A stretch of 64,000 bases of DNA from Prolixibacteraceae bacterium (GCA_003457135.1 DMSQ01000030.1:74634-138633), one strand, 5' to 3'. Shown: positions 27,147-37,988, numbered from the stretch's first letter. The notes: generated by a model not told the origin, from the sequence alone. Made by a program: numbers and translations.

Positions 27147-29102
27147 ATGAATAGGTCAGTTATTATTCTTTTGCTTATCCTGGTCTTTTTCAATTTTGAA
27201 GAATTGCATGGACAGATCCGTATACCGGCCATATTCTCCGATCATATGGTATTGCAGAGGGAGATGAATATTCCGGTTTGGGGAGCAGCAAAAGCTGGGA
27301 GCAAGATTACTGTAGAAATTGCCGGGAATGTTGCTGTGACTTATACTAATGAGGAGGGAAAATGGATGGCATATCTTCCAAATATGAAAGCCGGAGGGCC
27401 TTATGATATGTTTGTTACAGGTGAACATTCTATAACATTTACCGATGTTATGATTGGTGATGTATGGCTTGCCAGCGGGCAGTCAAATATGAATTTCTCA
27501 CTGTCAGGCGCAAAAAACGGGAAAAAAGATGTTGCTGAAGCAAACTATCCCGGAATCAGACTTTTTACGGTAAATAATGAATTGTCAGTTAAACCAAGGG
27601 AATTAGTTTCCGGAGGTCCCTGGGTTATATGTGACAGTATAAGTGTTGATAATTTTTCAGCAGTTGCATATTATTTTGCTCGTGAAATTCATAAGGATCA
27701 AAAGGTGGCGATTGGAGTAATCCAGGATTCGTGGAGCGGAACCAGTTGCGAAGCCTGGATAAGCCATGAAATGCTGAATACGGTTCCGGTAATGAAAGAA
27801 AGAATAAGTGACTTCTATCAGAGAAATGTATCTGACGATTCTATTAATAATAACGTTGAGAAAGATTATAATAACCGGGTTCTGGCAACTACATCATTCG
27901 AGGGTTTGAAGAAGAATGTCCAGGCTAATAATTATTCCGATCGCGTATGGAAAACAATGAAGGTCCCCCTAGCAATTACCGACAGCGAAATTGGTTCCTA
28001 TGATGGAATAATATGGTTCCGGAAGGTAATTGAATTGCCCGCCAACTTTAAAGGGAAAGATCTTCAGATTAAAATGGGGAAAATTGATTTAGCGGGAACT
28101 TTCTATTTTAATGGCGAAAAAATAGGCGAAACGAACTGGAATTATGACGAATACAGAACTCTGACAGTCCCCGGTAAACTAGTAACAAAAGGTCAGAATC
28201 TTATAGTGATCAGGTTGCTGGATTCCTGGGGGAAAGGTGGATTGCTTGGTCCGGCCGACAGCATGTTTATCAGACTTAACCTGCCAGGAGATAAGGTTGA
28301 AATATCCCTGGCAGGTGAATGGAAATATAACAATACTCTTGAACCTGCCTTTGCAAAAGTTGAGAACTTCAACCGAGTGCCAGGGTTGATCTTTAATGCA
28401 AAGATTGCACCTGTAATTCCATTTGCAATTAAGGGAGTAATATGGTACCAGGGAGAAGGAAATGCCGGGAGAGCTTACCAGTACAGAACATTATTCCCGC
28501 TTATGATAAATGATTGGAGAATACGTTGGTGTCAGGGATACTTCCCGTTTCTTTTTGTTCAGCTACCCGGCTATTCCAGCGATCAATATCAGAATGAATA
28601 TGAATGGGCAGAGCTCCGCGAAGCACAACTCCTTACACTTTCGCACCCTAATACAGGGATGGCAGTCACTATCGACCTGGATGAAAAGAATAATCTTCAC
28701 CCAACCAATAAAGAGGATGTCGGAAAGCGACTTGCTCTTGCAGCAAGAAAGATCGCATACGGCAAGGACGTCGTATTTTCAGGCCCCATTTATAAATCCA
28801 TGCAAATTGAAGGTAATACAATTCGTATACGTTTTACCCATACTGGCAGTGGATTGAATTCAATAAATAACCAACCACTACAAGGCTTTGAGGTTGCCGG
28901 AGAAGATATGAAGTTTTATAAAGCCAACGCATATATTGACGGAAGTGAAGTGGTGGTTTTCTCTGCTGAAGTGCCATTACCGGTTGCAGTGAGATATGCA
29001 TGGGCAAATAGTCCGGTTGCTAATCTTATAAACCGGGAAGGACTCCCTGCATCACCTTTCAGAACCGACAATTGGAAAGGAGTTACCAATGATAAATACT
29101 AA
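27147..29102 (+). CDS. Sialate O-acetylesterase-like SGNH hydrolase with inserted beta-sandwich
   Basis: A 651-residue secreted SASA-family (SGNH fold) esterase. The signal peptide is followed by a beta-rich domain (FSDHMVLQREMNIPVWG). The SGNH block I motif WLASGQSNMNFSLSG has nucleophile S113. A GH2-type jelly-roll insert lies at about 270-395 (IIWFRKVIELPANFKGK, FYFNGEKIGETNWNY). The catalytic domain then resumes with VIWYQGEGNA and the final DLHP-like block as NNLHPTNKEDVG. In Bacteroidota this architecture removes acetyl groups from diverse glycans, not only sialic acid, and no sialidase is seen nearby. It begins on the base after the preceding esterase stop. Confidence 0.92.
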   Translation: MNRSVIILLLILVFFNFEELHGQIRIPAIFSDHMVLQREMNIPVWGAAKAGSKITVEIAGNVAVTYTNEEGKWMAYLPNMKAGGPYDMFVTGEHSITFTDVMIGDVWLASGQSNMNFSLSGAKNGKKDVAEANYPGIRLFTVNNELSVKPRELVSGGPWVICDSISVDNFSAVAYYFAREIHKDQKVAIGVIQDSWSGTSCEAWISHEMLNTVPVMKERISDFYQRNVSDDSINNNVEKDYNNRVLATTSFEGLKKNVQANNYSDRVWKTMKVPLAITDSEIGSYDGIIWFRKVIELPANFKGKDLQIKMGKIDLAGTFYFNGEKIGETNWNYDEYRTLTVPGKLVTKGQNLIVIRLLDSWGKGGLLGPADSMFIRLNLPGDKVEISLAGEWKYNNTLEPAFAKVENFNRVPGLIFNAKIAPVIPFAIKGVIWYQGEGNAGRAYQYRTLFPLMINDWRIRWCQGYFPFLFVQLPGYSSDQYQNEYEWAELREAQLLTLSHPNTGMAVTIDLDEKNNLHPTNKEDVGKRLALAARKIAYGKDVVFSGPIYKSMQIEGNTIRIRFTHTGSGLNSINNQPLQGFEVAGEDMKFYKANAYIDGSEVVVFSAEVPLPVAVRYAWANSPVANLINREGLPASPFRTDNWKGVTNDKY

Positions 29103-29115
29103 TAAAAATAAAGAG

Positions 29116-31521
29116 ATGAAAGCTAAATTTATATCCCTGCTCTTCTTCACCTTATTCATATTTAATCTGCAAACTCAAAGTCAGACAGTTTTATTCGATT
29201 CCAACTGGAAATTCCATCGTGGAGGTGCCCAGTTTGCAGAACAGCCGGGTTTTGATGATTCATCATGGCGAAAGTTGGATCTTCCACACGACTGGAGTAT
29301 CGAAGATCTGCCGGGAACTACTTCTCCTTTCAACCGGGATGCCATAAGTCAGGTGAGCGGTGGATTTACCACGGGAGGTACCGGCTGGTACAGGAAGACT
29401 TTTACAATTCCTGAAGAACAGAGGGACAAACGGTTTGTGATCCTTTTCGAGGGCATTTACATGAACTCTGAAATATGGCTCAATGGTGTTTCACTTGGCA
29501 GCCACCCTTACGGATACACATCTTTCTGGTTTGAAATTACCGGCAAGGTTAAGTTTGGAAGTGAGAATATACTTGCAGTAAAGGTAAGAAATGAGGGAGA
29601 AAACAGCCGGTGGTACTCAGGCTCCGGTATTTACAGGCATGTCTGGTTAAAAACACTTGACCCTGTTCATGTCGCTCAATGGGGAACCAGTATAACAACT
29701 CCTGAGTTAACTGCATCTTCTGCCAAGGTGAATATCAAGACAAAAGTGAATAATCAGACCGATAAAGCATTAAATATAAAAGTAGTTACACGCATTTTGA
29801 ATGGAAAAGGCGAGGAAACAAATAAGACCGAATCGGAACAAACAGTTGAGAACTCGGGTTTTTCTGAATTTATTCAGGAGGTAGTTGTTTTAAACCCAAA
29901 TTTATGGTCAACCGCGTCGCCCGATCAATATACTGCAATCAGCGATGTTTATAACAACGATGAATTAGTTGACCGCTCAGAAACTAAATTCGGAATTCGA
30001 ACCCTTCAATTTGATGAGGCGAATGGATTTCAATTGAATGGGAAGTCCTTGAAATTAAAAGGGGCATGCTTTCATCATGATCACGGGCCATTGGGTGCCA
30101 GATCATACGACCGGGCAGAAGAGCGTCGCGTGGAATTATTGAAGGCCAGTGGATTTAATGCCATTCGTTGTTCACACAACCCCCCGTCACCTTCCTTTCT
30201 CGATGCCTGCGATCGCCTCGGAATGCTGGTCATTGATGAAACTTTTGATATGTGGCAGCACGCCAAAAATCCAAACGATTATAGTTTATACTTCGAAAAA
30301 TGGTGGCAAAAAGATGTGGAAAGTATGATTTTACGCGATCGGAACCATCCTTCAGTCATTCTGTGGAGTATCGGCAATGAAATTCCTGGAATGAATAAAC
30401 CCGAAGTTGTGAAGACGGCACAAATGTTAGCCGATTTTGTGCGGAAAAGTGATCCTTCGCGAAAGGTTATTGCAGCTGTTAATGGTTTGAATCCCGACAA
30501 AGATCCATTCATTGCAACCTTAGATATTGCAGGATACAACTATGGCTCGGGTGGTGATCCTTTAAAGGACAATATCTTTAAAAATGATCATCAACGCGTT
30601 CCATCAAGAATCATGATACAAACCGAATCGTTTCCGCTCGAAGCCTTTCAAAGCTGGATGGACGTAACAGATTATCCGTGGTTGCTTGGTGATTTTGTTT
30701 GGACTGCCTTCGATTACATTGGTGAAGCAAGCATTGGCTGGCGTGGCTATTACCAGAATCAAGATTTCTTCCCCTGGAACCTGGCATTTTGCGGCGACAT
30801 CGATATTTGTGGCTGGAAACGTCCACAGTCATTCTACCGCGATGCTCTTTGGAAAGAAAATCAACTTTCTCTGTTTGTCAAACCACCAAAACCTACTTTT
30901 GAAGAAAATTCAAATCGTGAATCGTGGAGCAAATGGCACTGGCTTGATGCAGTAGCTGATTGGAACTGGAATGGATACGAGAATACATCCCTTGAAGTGA
31001 GCGCTTATTCTTCGTGTGATGAAGTTGAACTATTCCTTAATAATAAATCGCTTGGCAGGAAGAAAACCGATCGCTCCACCGAATTCAAAGCCATCTGGAA
31101 CGTTCCTTATCAATCCGGAGAACTTAAAGCAATTGGCTATCAAGGCAAAAAACAGGTGAACACAGCCATTATGCAAACAGCAAACGAACCAACTCAAATT
31201 AAATTAGCTGCCGATAGAAATGAGATCAAAGCCGATGGTCAGGATTTAAGCTATATCACGGTAGAACTATTGGATATTAAAGGAATTAAAAATCCAAAAG
31301 CTGTTAACCTGGTGAAATTTGAGATTGAAGGACCAGGAACCATTGTTGGAGTAGGGAATGCAAATCCTGTGAGCCTTGAAAGCAATCAACAACCGCAACG
31401 TAAGGCCTGGCAAGGACGATGTATGGTTATTGTGAAGTCAGAAAATAAGGAAGGCAACGTTAAACTAAAAGCTACTGCCGATGGTTTAGCCCCTGCCTCC
31501 ATTCAAATTAATATCAGGTAA
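29116..31521 (+). CDS. GH2-family glycoside hydrolase (beta-galactosidase-like, DUF4982 type)
   Basis: A secreted GH2 enzyme of 801 residues from ATG 29116 (signal peptide MKAKFISLLFFTLFIFN). The frame also contains ATG 29089, which would overlap the upstream gene by 14 bases. Order: jelly roll (LDLPHDWSIEDLPG), Ig-like domain, TIM barrel with CSHNPPSPSFLD, acid/base E422 in WSIGNE and nucleophile E504 in QTESF, then a DUF4982-like domain and a C-terminal Ig-like domain (LAADRNEIKADGQDLSYI). Both catalytic acids are present. Activity would be exo-cleavage of a beta-galactoside or related sugar. It is the intact relative of the broken GH2 at 24217. Confidence 0.93.
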   Translation: MKAKFISLLFFTLFIFNLQTQSQTVLFDSNWKFHRGGAQFAEQPGFDDSSWRKLDLPHDWSIEDLPGTTSPFNRDAISQVSGGFTTGGTGWYRKTFTIPEEQRDKRFVILFEGIYMNSEIWLNGVSLGSHPYGYTSFWFEITGKVKFGSENILAVKVRNEGENSRWYSGSGIYRHVWLKTLDPVHVAQWGTSITTPELTASSAKVNIKTKVNNQTDKALNIKVVTRILNGKGEETNKTESEQTVENSGFSEFIQEVVVLNPNLWSTASPDQYTAISDVYNNDELVDRSETKFGIRTLQFDEANGFQLNGKSLKLKGACFHHDHGPLGARSYDRAEERRVELLKASGFNAIRCSHNPPSPSFLDACDRLGMLVIDETFDMWQHAKNPNDYSLYFEKWWQKDVESMILRDRNHPSVILWSIGNEIPGMNKPEVVKTAQMLADFVRKSDPSRKVIAAVNGLNPDKDPFIATLDIAGYNYGSGGDPLKDNIFKNDHQRVPSRIMIQTESFPLEAFQSWMDVTDYPWLLGDFVWTAFDYIGEASIGWRGYYQNQDFFPWNLAFCGDIDICGWKRPQSFYRDALWKENQLSLFVKPPKPTFEENSNRESWSKWHWLDAVADWNWNGYENTSLEVSAYSSCDEVELFLNNKSLGRKKTDRSTEFKAIWNVPYQSGELKAIGYQGKKQVNTAIMQTANEPTQIKLAADRNEIKADGQDLSYITVELLDIKGIKNPKAVNLVKFEIEGPGTIVGVGNANPVSLESNQQPQRKAWQGRCMVIVKSENKEGNVKLKATADGLAPASIQINIR

Positions 31522-31540
31522 TATAATTAATATTTTTCTG

Positions 31541-34500
31541 ATGAAAAACAAACTGATCATTAGCATACTTTGCTGCTTCTTCAGTGTATATGCTTACACT
31601 CAGCAGCAGGGATTTCTTGAAAACGTTTATAAATTTATTGAAGACCCGGGGAAATTTGCCCTGAACCAGGAAACCGGACATATTCCTCTCGTTCCTTTTG
31701 CTTCGGTGCAGGAAGCGCTGGAAAATGACTGGAACAAATCGGGAGGATTTTTATCTCTAAATGGACTGTGGAAATTCAAATTTTCCGAAAGCCCCGATGT
31801 ATCCCCTAAGGATTTTTTCACTGAAAAATTCAATGACTCCAAATGGGATAACCTGGAAGTGCCAAGTAACTGGGAGATGAAAGGCTATGGCGACCCGGTA
31901 TTTCGCTGCATATCGCACCCATTTCCATCTAATCCGCCTTTTGTTCCCCACGATTATAATCCAACCGGGTCGTATCGCAAAACAATTACAATCCCAGCCA
32001 ACTGGAAGGATAAAGAAGTGTTTTTACGGATGGAAGCAGCCACCTCCGCATCGTTTGTTTGGGTGAACGGACAGGAAGTTGGTTTCAACGAAGGCGCCAA
32101 CGAGCCAGCCGAATACAATATTACAAAATTTGTGAAACCCGGGAAAAACATAATTGCTGTAAATGTGTATAAATATTCTGCAGGTTCGTACCTCGAAGAT
32201 CAGGATATGTGGCGTTTGGCAGGCATTTTTCGCGATGTATATTTGTTTGCTACTCCCAGGGTGCATTTGCGCGATTTTTATGTAACTACTGATTTTGATA
32301 AGAATTATCGTGATGCAACTCTTTTCATAACTGCGGAAATGGCGAACTATTTACCGGCAAGACAGTCGTCATATTCAATCCGCGCAACTTTGTTCGATAA
32401 AAACCATAATCCTGTGGTTCAAAACATTGTTTCGAAACAGGTTTCGCCGGATGCAAATAAGACCCTGACCATAAATTTTTCAGCTCCTGTGACAAATCCC
32501 GACAAATGGTCGAGCGAAAAGCCCAATCTGTACAGCCTTACACTCGAACTTTTAAATTCTGAAGGAAAAGCAATGGAGGTTCTGTCAAGCCGCATCGGTT
32601 TTAAAAAGGTGGAAGTAATACATCAGGCGTTGTGCGTTAATGGCGTCCCGATAAAACTGAACGGAACCAACAGCCACATGCAACATCCAGATTTAGGACA
32701 TGTGGTGACCAAAGAAATCATCCGGAAAGATTTTACCCTGATGAAACAATTCAACATCAACTGCGTTCGTACATCGCATTACCCGCCACCTGTTGACTAC
32801 CTGAACCTTGCCGATGAAATGGGTATATATATTGTTGAAGAAACCGGCGATGAGTCGCATTCAACAATGTATGTATCAAAACTCCCCGAATGGCGTGATG
32901 CTTATGTTGACCGTGTCCGTGGAATGGTACTTCGCGACAGGAGTCATCCATCAGTTATTTTCTGGAGTGCCGGAAACGAAAGCGGCGAAGGAAATAATAT
33001 CTGCGAAGTAATTAAAGAAGGCAAACGCCTCGATCCTTCCCGCATATTCATGTATGGAGGCGAGGATGATTTTTCACAGGGAGATGCAGGCTCCTGCAAA
33101 GACATTATCGGACCACGTTATTATACACCTTATGAATTGAAAACACGTATAGCAGAGGTTCCGGAAAGCCAGGATCCGCGTCCTTCATTCATGGATGAAT
33201 ATATTTCTGTGCAAGGCAACGGTTGCGGTGGACTGGATGAATACTGGGATGTTATTTATAACTATCCGCGGATTTCCGGCGGCGCATTATGGGACTGGGT
33301 AAGTCCGGGTATAACCGAGAAAATCCGATTGCTCACCGATGCTTCTAAAAACCATATTAACACTGCTATCAAAGGCCGGGAAAAGATTGTGCCAGGAAAA
33401 TACGGCAATGCTATAGATTTAAACGGGCATGATCAGTGGGTGGATGTTTATCGTGATCCCGCACTCGATATTACAGGAAAACAACTCACATTATCACTTT
33501 GGGTATTACCCCGAAAATGGAAGATAGATGGCCCGTTTATAACCAAAGGAAGCTATCAGTTTGGCATTCGCCAGTTTCCCGAAGATTCGCTGGAATTCTA
33601 TGTTACCGGAGCAAACCTGATTAAAGTAGCAGCTGCAATTCCTCCAAACTGGGAAAATAACTGGCATCATTTAGCAGGTATTTACGATGGAAAAAATCTT
33701 TCTATCTGGGTCGATGGAAAACTTGCAGGCAGCAAACCATTTACGGGAAGCATCACAAATAAACCTTTCCCTGTAAATATTGGCCGAAACGCAGATTTAG
33801 ACAGCCAGGAATTACCCGAAAGAACCAGCAATGCACAGATAAGCCAGGTGGCAATTTTCAATAAAGCCGTTCCGATTGACCAGTTACTCAAACCTCTCCC
33901 ATCGTTGAAGGACGAGTCTCAGCTATGGCTCGATTTCAACGAATTGCAGGATAATGGCACATTCTTTAGCATGGGCGTTGGAGGCCGCACTTATGGACTT
34001 ATCTGGCCCGACCGCGAACCTCAGCCGGAACTCTGGCAGGTGAAAAAATCGGCTCAGCCTGTAAATGTTGAGTTGATTAATCCGGAAGACGGATCAGTGG
34101 AAATATGGAACCGGTTTCATTTCACAAATCTCAGCGAACTTAATGCAACCTGGAAACTGTATGCCGATGGGAAAGTGCTCCAGCAGGGCAGTGTTGATTT
34201 ATCGGTAAACCCGCTTCAGAAACAAATCGTAAAACTCCCTTTTAAAAAACCCGATCTGCAGGCCGGAACAGAATACCGGATACTGGTAATCTTCAGTCTG
34301 AAAAAAGCACAGTCATGGGCGCCCGAAGGTTTTGAAGTAGCCTGGAACCAACTTGAATTGCCCTGGAAAAAATTTGCCGAAATGCCACAAAGCCAAAACC
34401 TGACGGATTTAGCATTTACCGAAAGCCCCGATAGCATTGTAATTAAGGGAAAAGATTTCGAATATGTGTTTGATAAAACATATGGTCGTTTGAAATCAAT

Positions 34501-35356
34501 GAAATACCAGGGGAAATCGCTAATTAACGAAGGAGCCAAACTAAATGTTTGGCGCGCGCCGCTGGCCAATGAAATAGATCAATGGGCAAGATTTGAGTCT
34601 CATTTAACTTATACGAAACAGGGTATGGGCACTGATCCAGCAAATAACTGGAGATCATTGGGTCTTGATCATTTAACATATAAAACCGACAAAATTTCAG
34701 TTTCAAAAACCAGCGATAATAAAGTGAAAGTTGATGTGCAGGATCATGCTGAAGGAATCGACTACCATACTGCTTTCGACAACCATTTCATTTATACAAT
34801 CGATGGCAATGGAGAAATTACAATTAGCCATAGCGTAACCCCACAAGGACTAATGCCTGCATGGTTACCCAGAATGGGCGTGCAATGGAATATTAGCAAA
34901 GAATTAAGCCAGGTTGAGTGGTATGGCCGAGGTCCTTTCGAAAACTACCCCGACCGCAAAACAGGGGCTAAAATAGGTGTTTACAACTCCTCTGTCAAGG
35001 CAATGACCGATAAATACCTGGTCCCGCAGGATTATGGGCTACGCACCGACAACCGGTGGGTACGACTTCAGACTCCAGACGGTTTCGGATTGGAATTTAA
35101 GGGAAGCAGCCTGTTTAATTTCAGTGCCCAGCCATTTAGTACCGAAAATCTGACCCGTGCCAGATATTCCTATCAGTTACAACCTTTTAACGGAACCACA
35201 TTTAACTTCGATTATGCGACAAGCGGCGTGGGTTGTACTGCCATTTCAGTGTTGAATCAATACAGGGTTCTGCCGCAACGGTACGATTTTATAATGTCAA
35301 TCAAACCTATAAAAGGCATAGGAATGCATAAATTACGAACTACTGAAAATGAATAA
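31541..35356 (+). CDS. GH2 beta-galactosidase (LacZ-like) with a LamG-like domain inserted in the catalytic region
   Basis: A 1271-residue secreted enzyme. It has the LacZ domain order: jelly roll (VPSNWEMKGYGDPVF), Ig-like domain, TIM barrel with RTSHYPP, acid/base E480 in WSAGNESGEG and nucleophile E553 in FMDEYI, then Bgal_small-type sandwich (GRGPFENYPDRKTGA, VPQDYGLRTDNRWV). Between the last barrel segment (GGALWDWVSPGI, about 579-591) and YGLIWPDREPQPELW (about 818) a concanavalin-A/LamG-like module of some 170 residues replaces the usual YGGDFGD loop (LTLSLWVLPRKW, WHHLAGIYDGKNLSIWVDG, VNIGRNADL). The paralogue at 41965 has the same layout. The insert would sit beside the active site and may help bind polymer. 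Confidence 0.93.
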   Translation: MKNKLIISILCCFFSVYAYTQQQGFLENVYKFIEDPGKFALNQETGHIPLVPFASVQEALENDWNKSGGFLSLNGLWKFKFSESPDVSPKDFFTEKFNDSKWDNLEVPSNWEMKGYGDPVFRCISHPFPSNPPFVPHDYNPTGSYRKTITIPANWKDKEVFLRMEAATSASFVWVNGQEVGFNEGANEPAEYNITKFVKPGKNIIAVNVYKYSAGSYLEDQDMWRLAGIFRDVYLFATPRVHLRDFYVTTDFDKNYRDATLFITAEMANYLPARQSSYSIRATLFDKNHNPVVQNIVSKQVSPDANKTLTINFSAPVTNPDKWSSEKPNLYSLTLELLNSEGKAMEVLSSRIGFKKVEVIHQALCVNGVPIKLNGTNSHMQHPDLGHVVTKEIIRKDFTLMKQFNINCVRTSHYPPPVDYLNLADEMGIYIVEETGDESHSTMYVSKLPEWRDAYVDRVRGMVLRDRSHPSVIFWSAGNESGEGNNICEVIKEGKRLDPSRIFMYGGEDDFSQGDAGSCKDIIGPRYYTPYELKTRIAEVPESQDPRPSFMDEYISVQGNGCGGLDEYWDVIYNYPRISGGALWDWVSPGITEKIRLLTDASKNHINTAIKGREKIVPGKYGNAIDLNGHDQWVDVYRDPALDITGKQLTLSLWVLPRKWKIDGPFITKGSYQFGIRQFPEDSLEFYVTGANLIKVAAAIPPNWENNWHHLAGIYDGKNLSIWVDGKLAGSKPFTGSITNKPFPVNIGRNADLDSQELPERTSNAQISQVAIFNKAVPIDQLLKPLPSLKDESQLWLDFNELQDNGTFFSMGVGGRTYGLIWPDREPQPELWQVKKSAQPVNVELINPEDGSVEIWNRFHFTNLSELNATWKLYADGKVLQQGSVDLSVNPLQKQIVKLPFKKPDLQAGTEYRILVIFSLKKAQSWAPEGFEVAWNQLELPWKKFAEMPQSQNLTDLAFTESPDSIVIKGKDFEYVFDKTYGRLKSMKYQGKSLINEGAKLNVWRAPLANEIDQWARFESHLTYTKQGMGTDPANNWRSLGLDHLTYKTDKISVSKTSDNKVKVDVQDHAEGIDYHTAFDNHFIYTIDGNGEITISHSVTPQGLMPAWLPRMGVQWNISKELSQVEWYGRGPFENYPDRKTGAKIGVYNSSVKAMTDKYLVPQDYGLRTDNRWVRLQTPDGFGLEFKGSSLFNFSAQPFSTENLTRARYSYQLQPFNGTTFNFDYATSGVGCTAISVLNQYRVLPQRYDFIMSIKPIKGIGMHKLRTTENE

Positions 35357-35372
35357 TTTAAATTTTAATATT

Positions 35373-35825
35373 ATGAAACTTCTTACTGTAGCATTTTTAT
35401 TTTTGATATTGATGCCATTCACCGGCAGAACCGAAAAAGTACCTGAACATTTCAAACACGTGGATCAGGTAATTTGGGTGGTCGATGACCTAACCAAAGT
35501 AATTGAAAAAATGGAAAGAACTGGGTTTTAAACAAATTGAAATCCTTGGAAAGTTATTGCTTACGAATGGTGCATTCCGGTAAAAAGGCCAATTGTTTAC
35601 GCCGACCATATTAAATTGCATGGTGAAGGAATTCATCACCTTGCGTTTTCGGTAAACGATATGGATAAAGTTCTAAACGATTATGAGTCTCTTGGTTATA
35701 AAAATTCTATGGGAGGCACATGGGGTGAAAAAGGAAAACCCGGTTCGGGCCGGTATGAATACATTGAGTTGGAGAAAGCGGGAGGAGTGACCATGGAATT
35801 ATTGTGGAATTACCCCTCTCCTTAA
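35373..35825 (+). pseudogene. Internally deleted and frameshifted VOC-family gene
   Basis: A degenerate copy of the VOC gene at 46921. A signal peptide and the first strands (KVPEHFKHVDQVIWVVDDL) are followed by a one-base shift in an A run near 35507 that brings a stop at 35529. In the restored frame the sequence reads WKELGFKQIEILGK and then jumps directly to IAYEWCIPVKRPIVY, so about 184 codons corresponding to residues 60-243 of the intact protein are missing. The last 90 codons to the TAA at 35823 are well conserved (GEGIHHLAFSVNDMDKVL, GGVTMELLWN). Its 3' end is repeated at 39623-39769. Confidence 0.9.
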
Positions 35826-35829
35826 AGGT

Positions 35830-35871
35830 TATTATGACTTTATAATGTCCATCACACCTGTAAAAGAATGA
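35830..35871 (+). pseudogene. 3' tail of a LacZ-type GH2 gene
   Basis: Fourteen codons ending in TGA read YYDFIMSITPVKE, matching the last residues of the GH2 gene ending at 45726 (YDFIMSIKPVKE) and closely resembling that at 35356. At the DNA level 35839-35871 differs from the end of the 41965 gene at only a few positions. The stop overlaps the GH50 start as ATGA. Nothing else of the GH2 gene remains here. Confidence 0.8.
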
Positions 35872-37988
35872 GAAGTCAAAAATCATTGTTAAAAAGTCTG
35901 GCAGAAATTCCTTTACTTCTGCTTTCAATCGTTTTTCTTTTATCGGGAGGTTGCTCATCCGATGAAAAGAAAATAAATGAATTGTTCAATCCGGCCACCC
36001 ATGATGCGCAGTTAATACACTCTCCCACCGGAGATTCTTGGAGGTTAAAAGACGGGGCGCTGGCAGTCGAATTGGCTCCCCCGGAATTTGGTTCGGTTAT
36101 CGAGATAAAACCACCCAGTGGGTTTTGGGATGTTTCAGATTACCGGTTTGTAAGGTGTGAAATTGAAAACATGGGTAGTTCACCACAATTCGTTGAATTA
36201 GGCTTTGGAGACTATGACCTAACGTTGGGAGGAACCCTTGTTCCGCCCGGCGGGAAGAAAATCCTCAAAGCGGTGATTTACCGGACCAGACACCCTGCCT
36301 ATATCGATAGTGTTTTTCAAGTCATGCATGGCAAACCCGGCGGAGAGCTGAGGGGCTGGATGGACAGCACTTCTGATACCGTTGAATATATCAAACTCCT
36401 CTTCCCTGCTGCAATTTCCGGGAATCTGGTCAAAATTGGCAGGATATGGCTGGAGAAACCCTATGTTTTATTAACAGAGGAAGAGCTTAAGGAGAAGTAT
36501 TATCCATTCATTGACAGGTTTGGCCAGTATATGCAGAAAGAATGGCCGGATAAAATTCACGATGAGACAGATCTTGTTAGCCATGCGAAGAAGGAGATGG
36601 AAGATTTGGCCGCTCACCCTGGATCCATTGAATGGAATAAATACGGGGGATGGAAAAACGGCCCCCGGTTAACCTCAACAGGCCGCTTCAGGGTGGAAAA
36701 ATATGAGGGAAAATGGTGGTTTGTTGATCCCGACGGCAGCCTTTTCTGGTCAAATGGTTTCGATTGCGTGGAATTCGGACGCCAGACACAAACCCGCGTA
36801 TCAGGCCGTGAAAGTTATTTCGCCTGGCTTCCAGCAGAAGGAAGTCATGAAGCCTCCCTGTATGCAGGCACGGGAGACGAAAAAAGTAAGACGAGAAACC
36901 TTAGTTTTCACCTGGTGAATTTATACAGAAAATTCGGGGAATCATGGAAAGAAACGGCTTTGAAACAAATTCACGACCGGCTGCATAGCTGGGGATTCAA
37001 TACCATTGGTAACTGGTCAGACAGCGAAATTTATTTACAGCGGAAAACCCCTTATGTTCTCACGATTAACTCGAAAAAAACCAGCCTGATCGCCGATCCT
37101 TACCTGCCGGAGTATAAGGAGGACCTCCTGGAACTACTTTCTGCCAAAAGGGAGGAACTGGATGATCCATGGTGCATTGGAGTGTTCATAGACAATGAAT
37201 TAAAATGGGGGGTGAAGTGGGCCCCAAAAATCGCCGAACAAATACAGATAGCCCCTGAAGATCAACCTGCTAAAATTGCCTTCCGGAATATGCTGATAAA
37301 AAAATATATAAATATTGCCGCACTCAACAAGGCCTGGGACACCGGATTTGCAGACTGGAATGAGATTTTAACCAACCGGCAGGCAATTGCCGGAGCTGCT
37401 TCCGATATAAAGGAGTTCATGACTGAATTTACTACCTTGTATCACTCGGTGTGCCGAAATGCTGTCAAAGAGCTGGCCCCCGGTTTGTTATACATGGGAA
37501 GCCGGATGGACTTTCATCTATGCCCGGAAGATACTTCTCTCAACTACATTATAAAAATTGCCGCAGCGTATTGCGATGTTGTTAGCTTTAACCGCTACAG
37601 GTACACCTGTGCAGAGTTGATTCCCCCGGATGGCGGAGACTACCCGGTTATTATAGGCGAATATCATTTTGGCAGTCTTGAAACCGGGCTTTTACAACCC
37701 GGACTGCGTTATGCTGCAGATCAGAATGAAAGGGCTGAACTTTTCGGCCATTACCTGGAAAGTGCCCTGGAAAACCCATATATTATCGGAGCTCATTGGT
37801 TCCAACTGGTTGATCAGGCTGTTGCAGGTCGAGGGGACGGTGAGAATTACCAGGCAGGATTTCTAACTGTCGGGGATGTACCCCAGGAAGAAATGATCAG
37901 TAAATCAAGGGAAATTGGGTACCAGATGTATCAAACAAGAATTAAACCAACCCGGGTCCCGGACCCGGATAAATCCATATCAGAATGA
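35868..37988 (+). CDS. GH50-family hydrolase (beta-agarase/beta-galactosidase-like)
   Basis: A 706-residue predicted lipoprotein (LLSGGC, Cys29). An N-terminal CBM-like beta sandwich (about 45-200) is followed by YYPFIDRFGQYMQKEWPDKI and KYGGWKNGP, KWWFVDPDGSLFWSNGFDCV, all characteristic of GH50 agarases. The clan-A catalytic pair is E444 in FIDNELKWG and E598 in VIIGEYHFG. Known GH50 members are exo-acting beta-agarases or beta-galactosidases. This gene is the best single clue that the substrate is a galactan. The start overlaps a GH2 tail (ATGA) and the stop overlaps the next gene (ATGA). Confidence 0.88.
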   Translation: MRSQKSLLKSLAEIPLLLLSIVFLLSGGCSSDEKKINELFNPATHDAQLIHSPTGDSWRLKDGALAVELAPPEFGSVIEIKPPSGFWDVSDYRFVRCEIENMGSSPQFVELGFGDYDLTLGGTLVPPGGKKILKAVIYRTRHPAYIDSVFQVMHGKPGGELRGWMDSTSDTVEYIKLLFPAAISGNLVKIGRIWLEKPYVLLTEEELKEKYYPFIDRFGQYMQKEWPDKIHDETDLVSHAKKEMEDLAAHPGSIEWNKYGGWKNGPRLTSTGRFRVEKYEGKWWFVDPDGSLFWSNGFDCVEFGRQTQTRVSGRESYFAWLPAEGSHEASLYAGTGDEKSKTRNLSFHLVNLYRKFGESWKETALKQIHDRLHSWGFNTIGNWSDSEIYLQRKTPYVLTINSKKTSLIADPYLPEYKEDLLELLSAKREELDDPWCIGVFIDNELKWGVKWAPKIAEQIQIAPEDQPAKIAFRNMLIKKYINIAALNKAWDTGFADWNEILTNRQAIAGAASDIKEFMTEFTTLYHSVCRNAVKELAPGLLYMGSRMDFHLCPEDTSLNYIIKIAAAYCDVVSFNRYRYTCAELIPPDGGDYPVIIGEYHFGSLETGLLQPGLRYAADQNERAELFGHYLESALENPYIIGAHWFQLVDQAVAGRGDGENYQAGFLTVGDVPQEEMISKSREIGYQMYQTRIKPTRVPDPDKSISE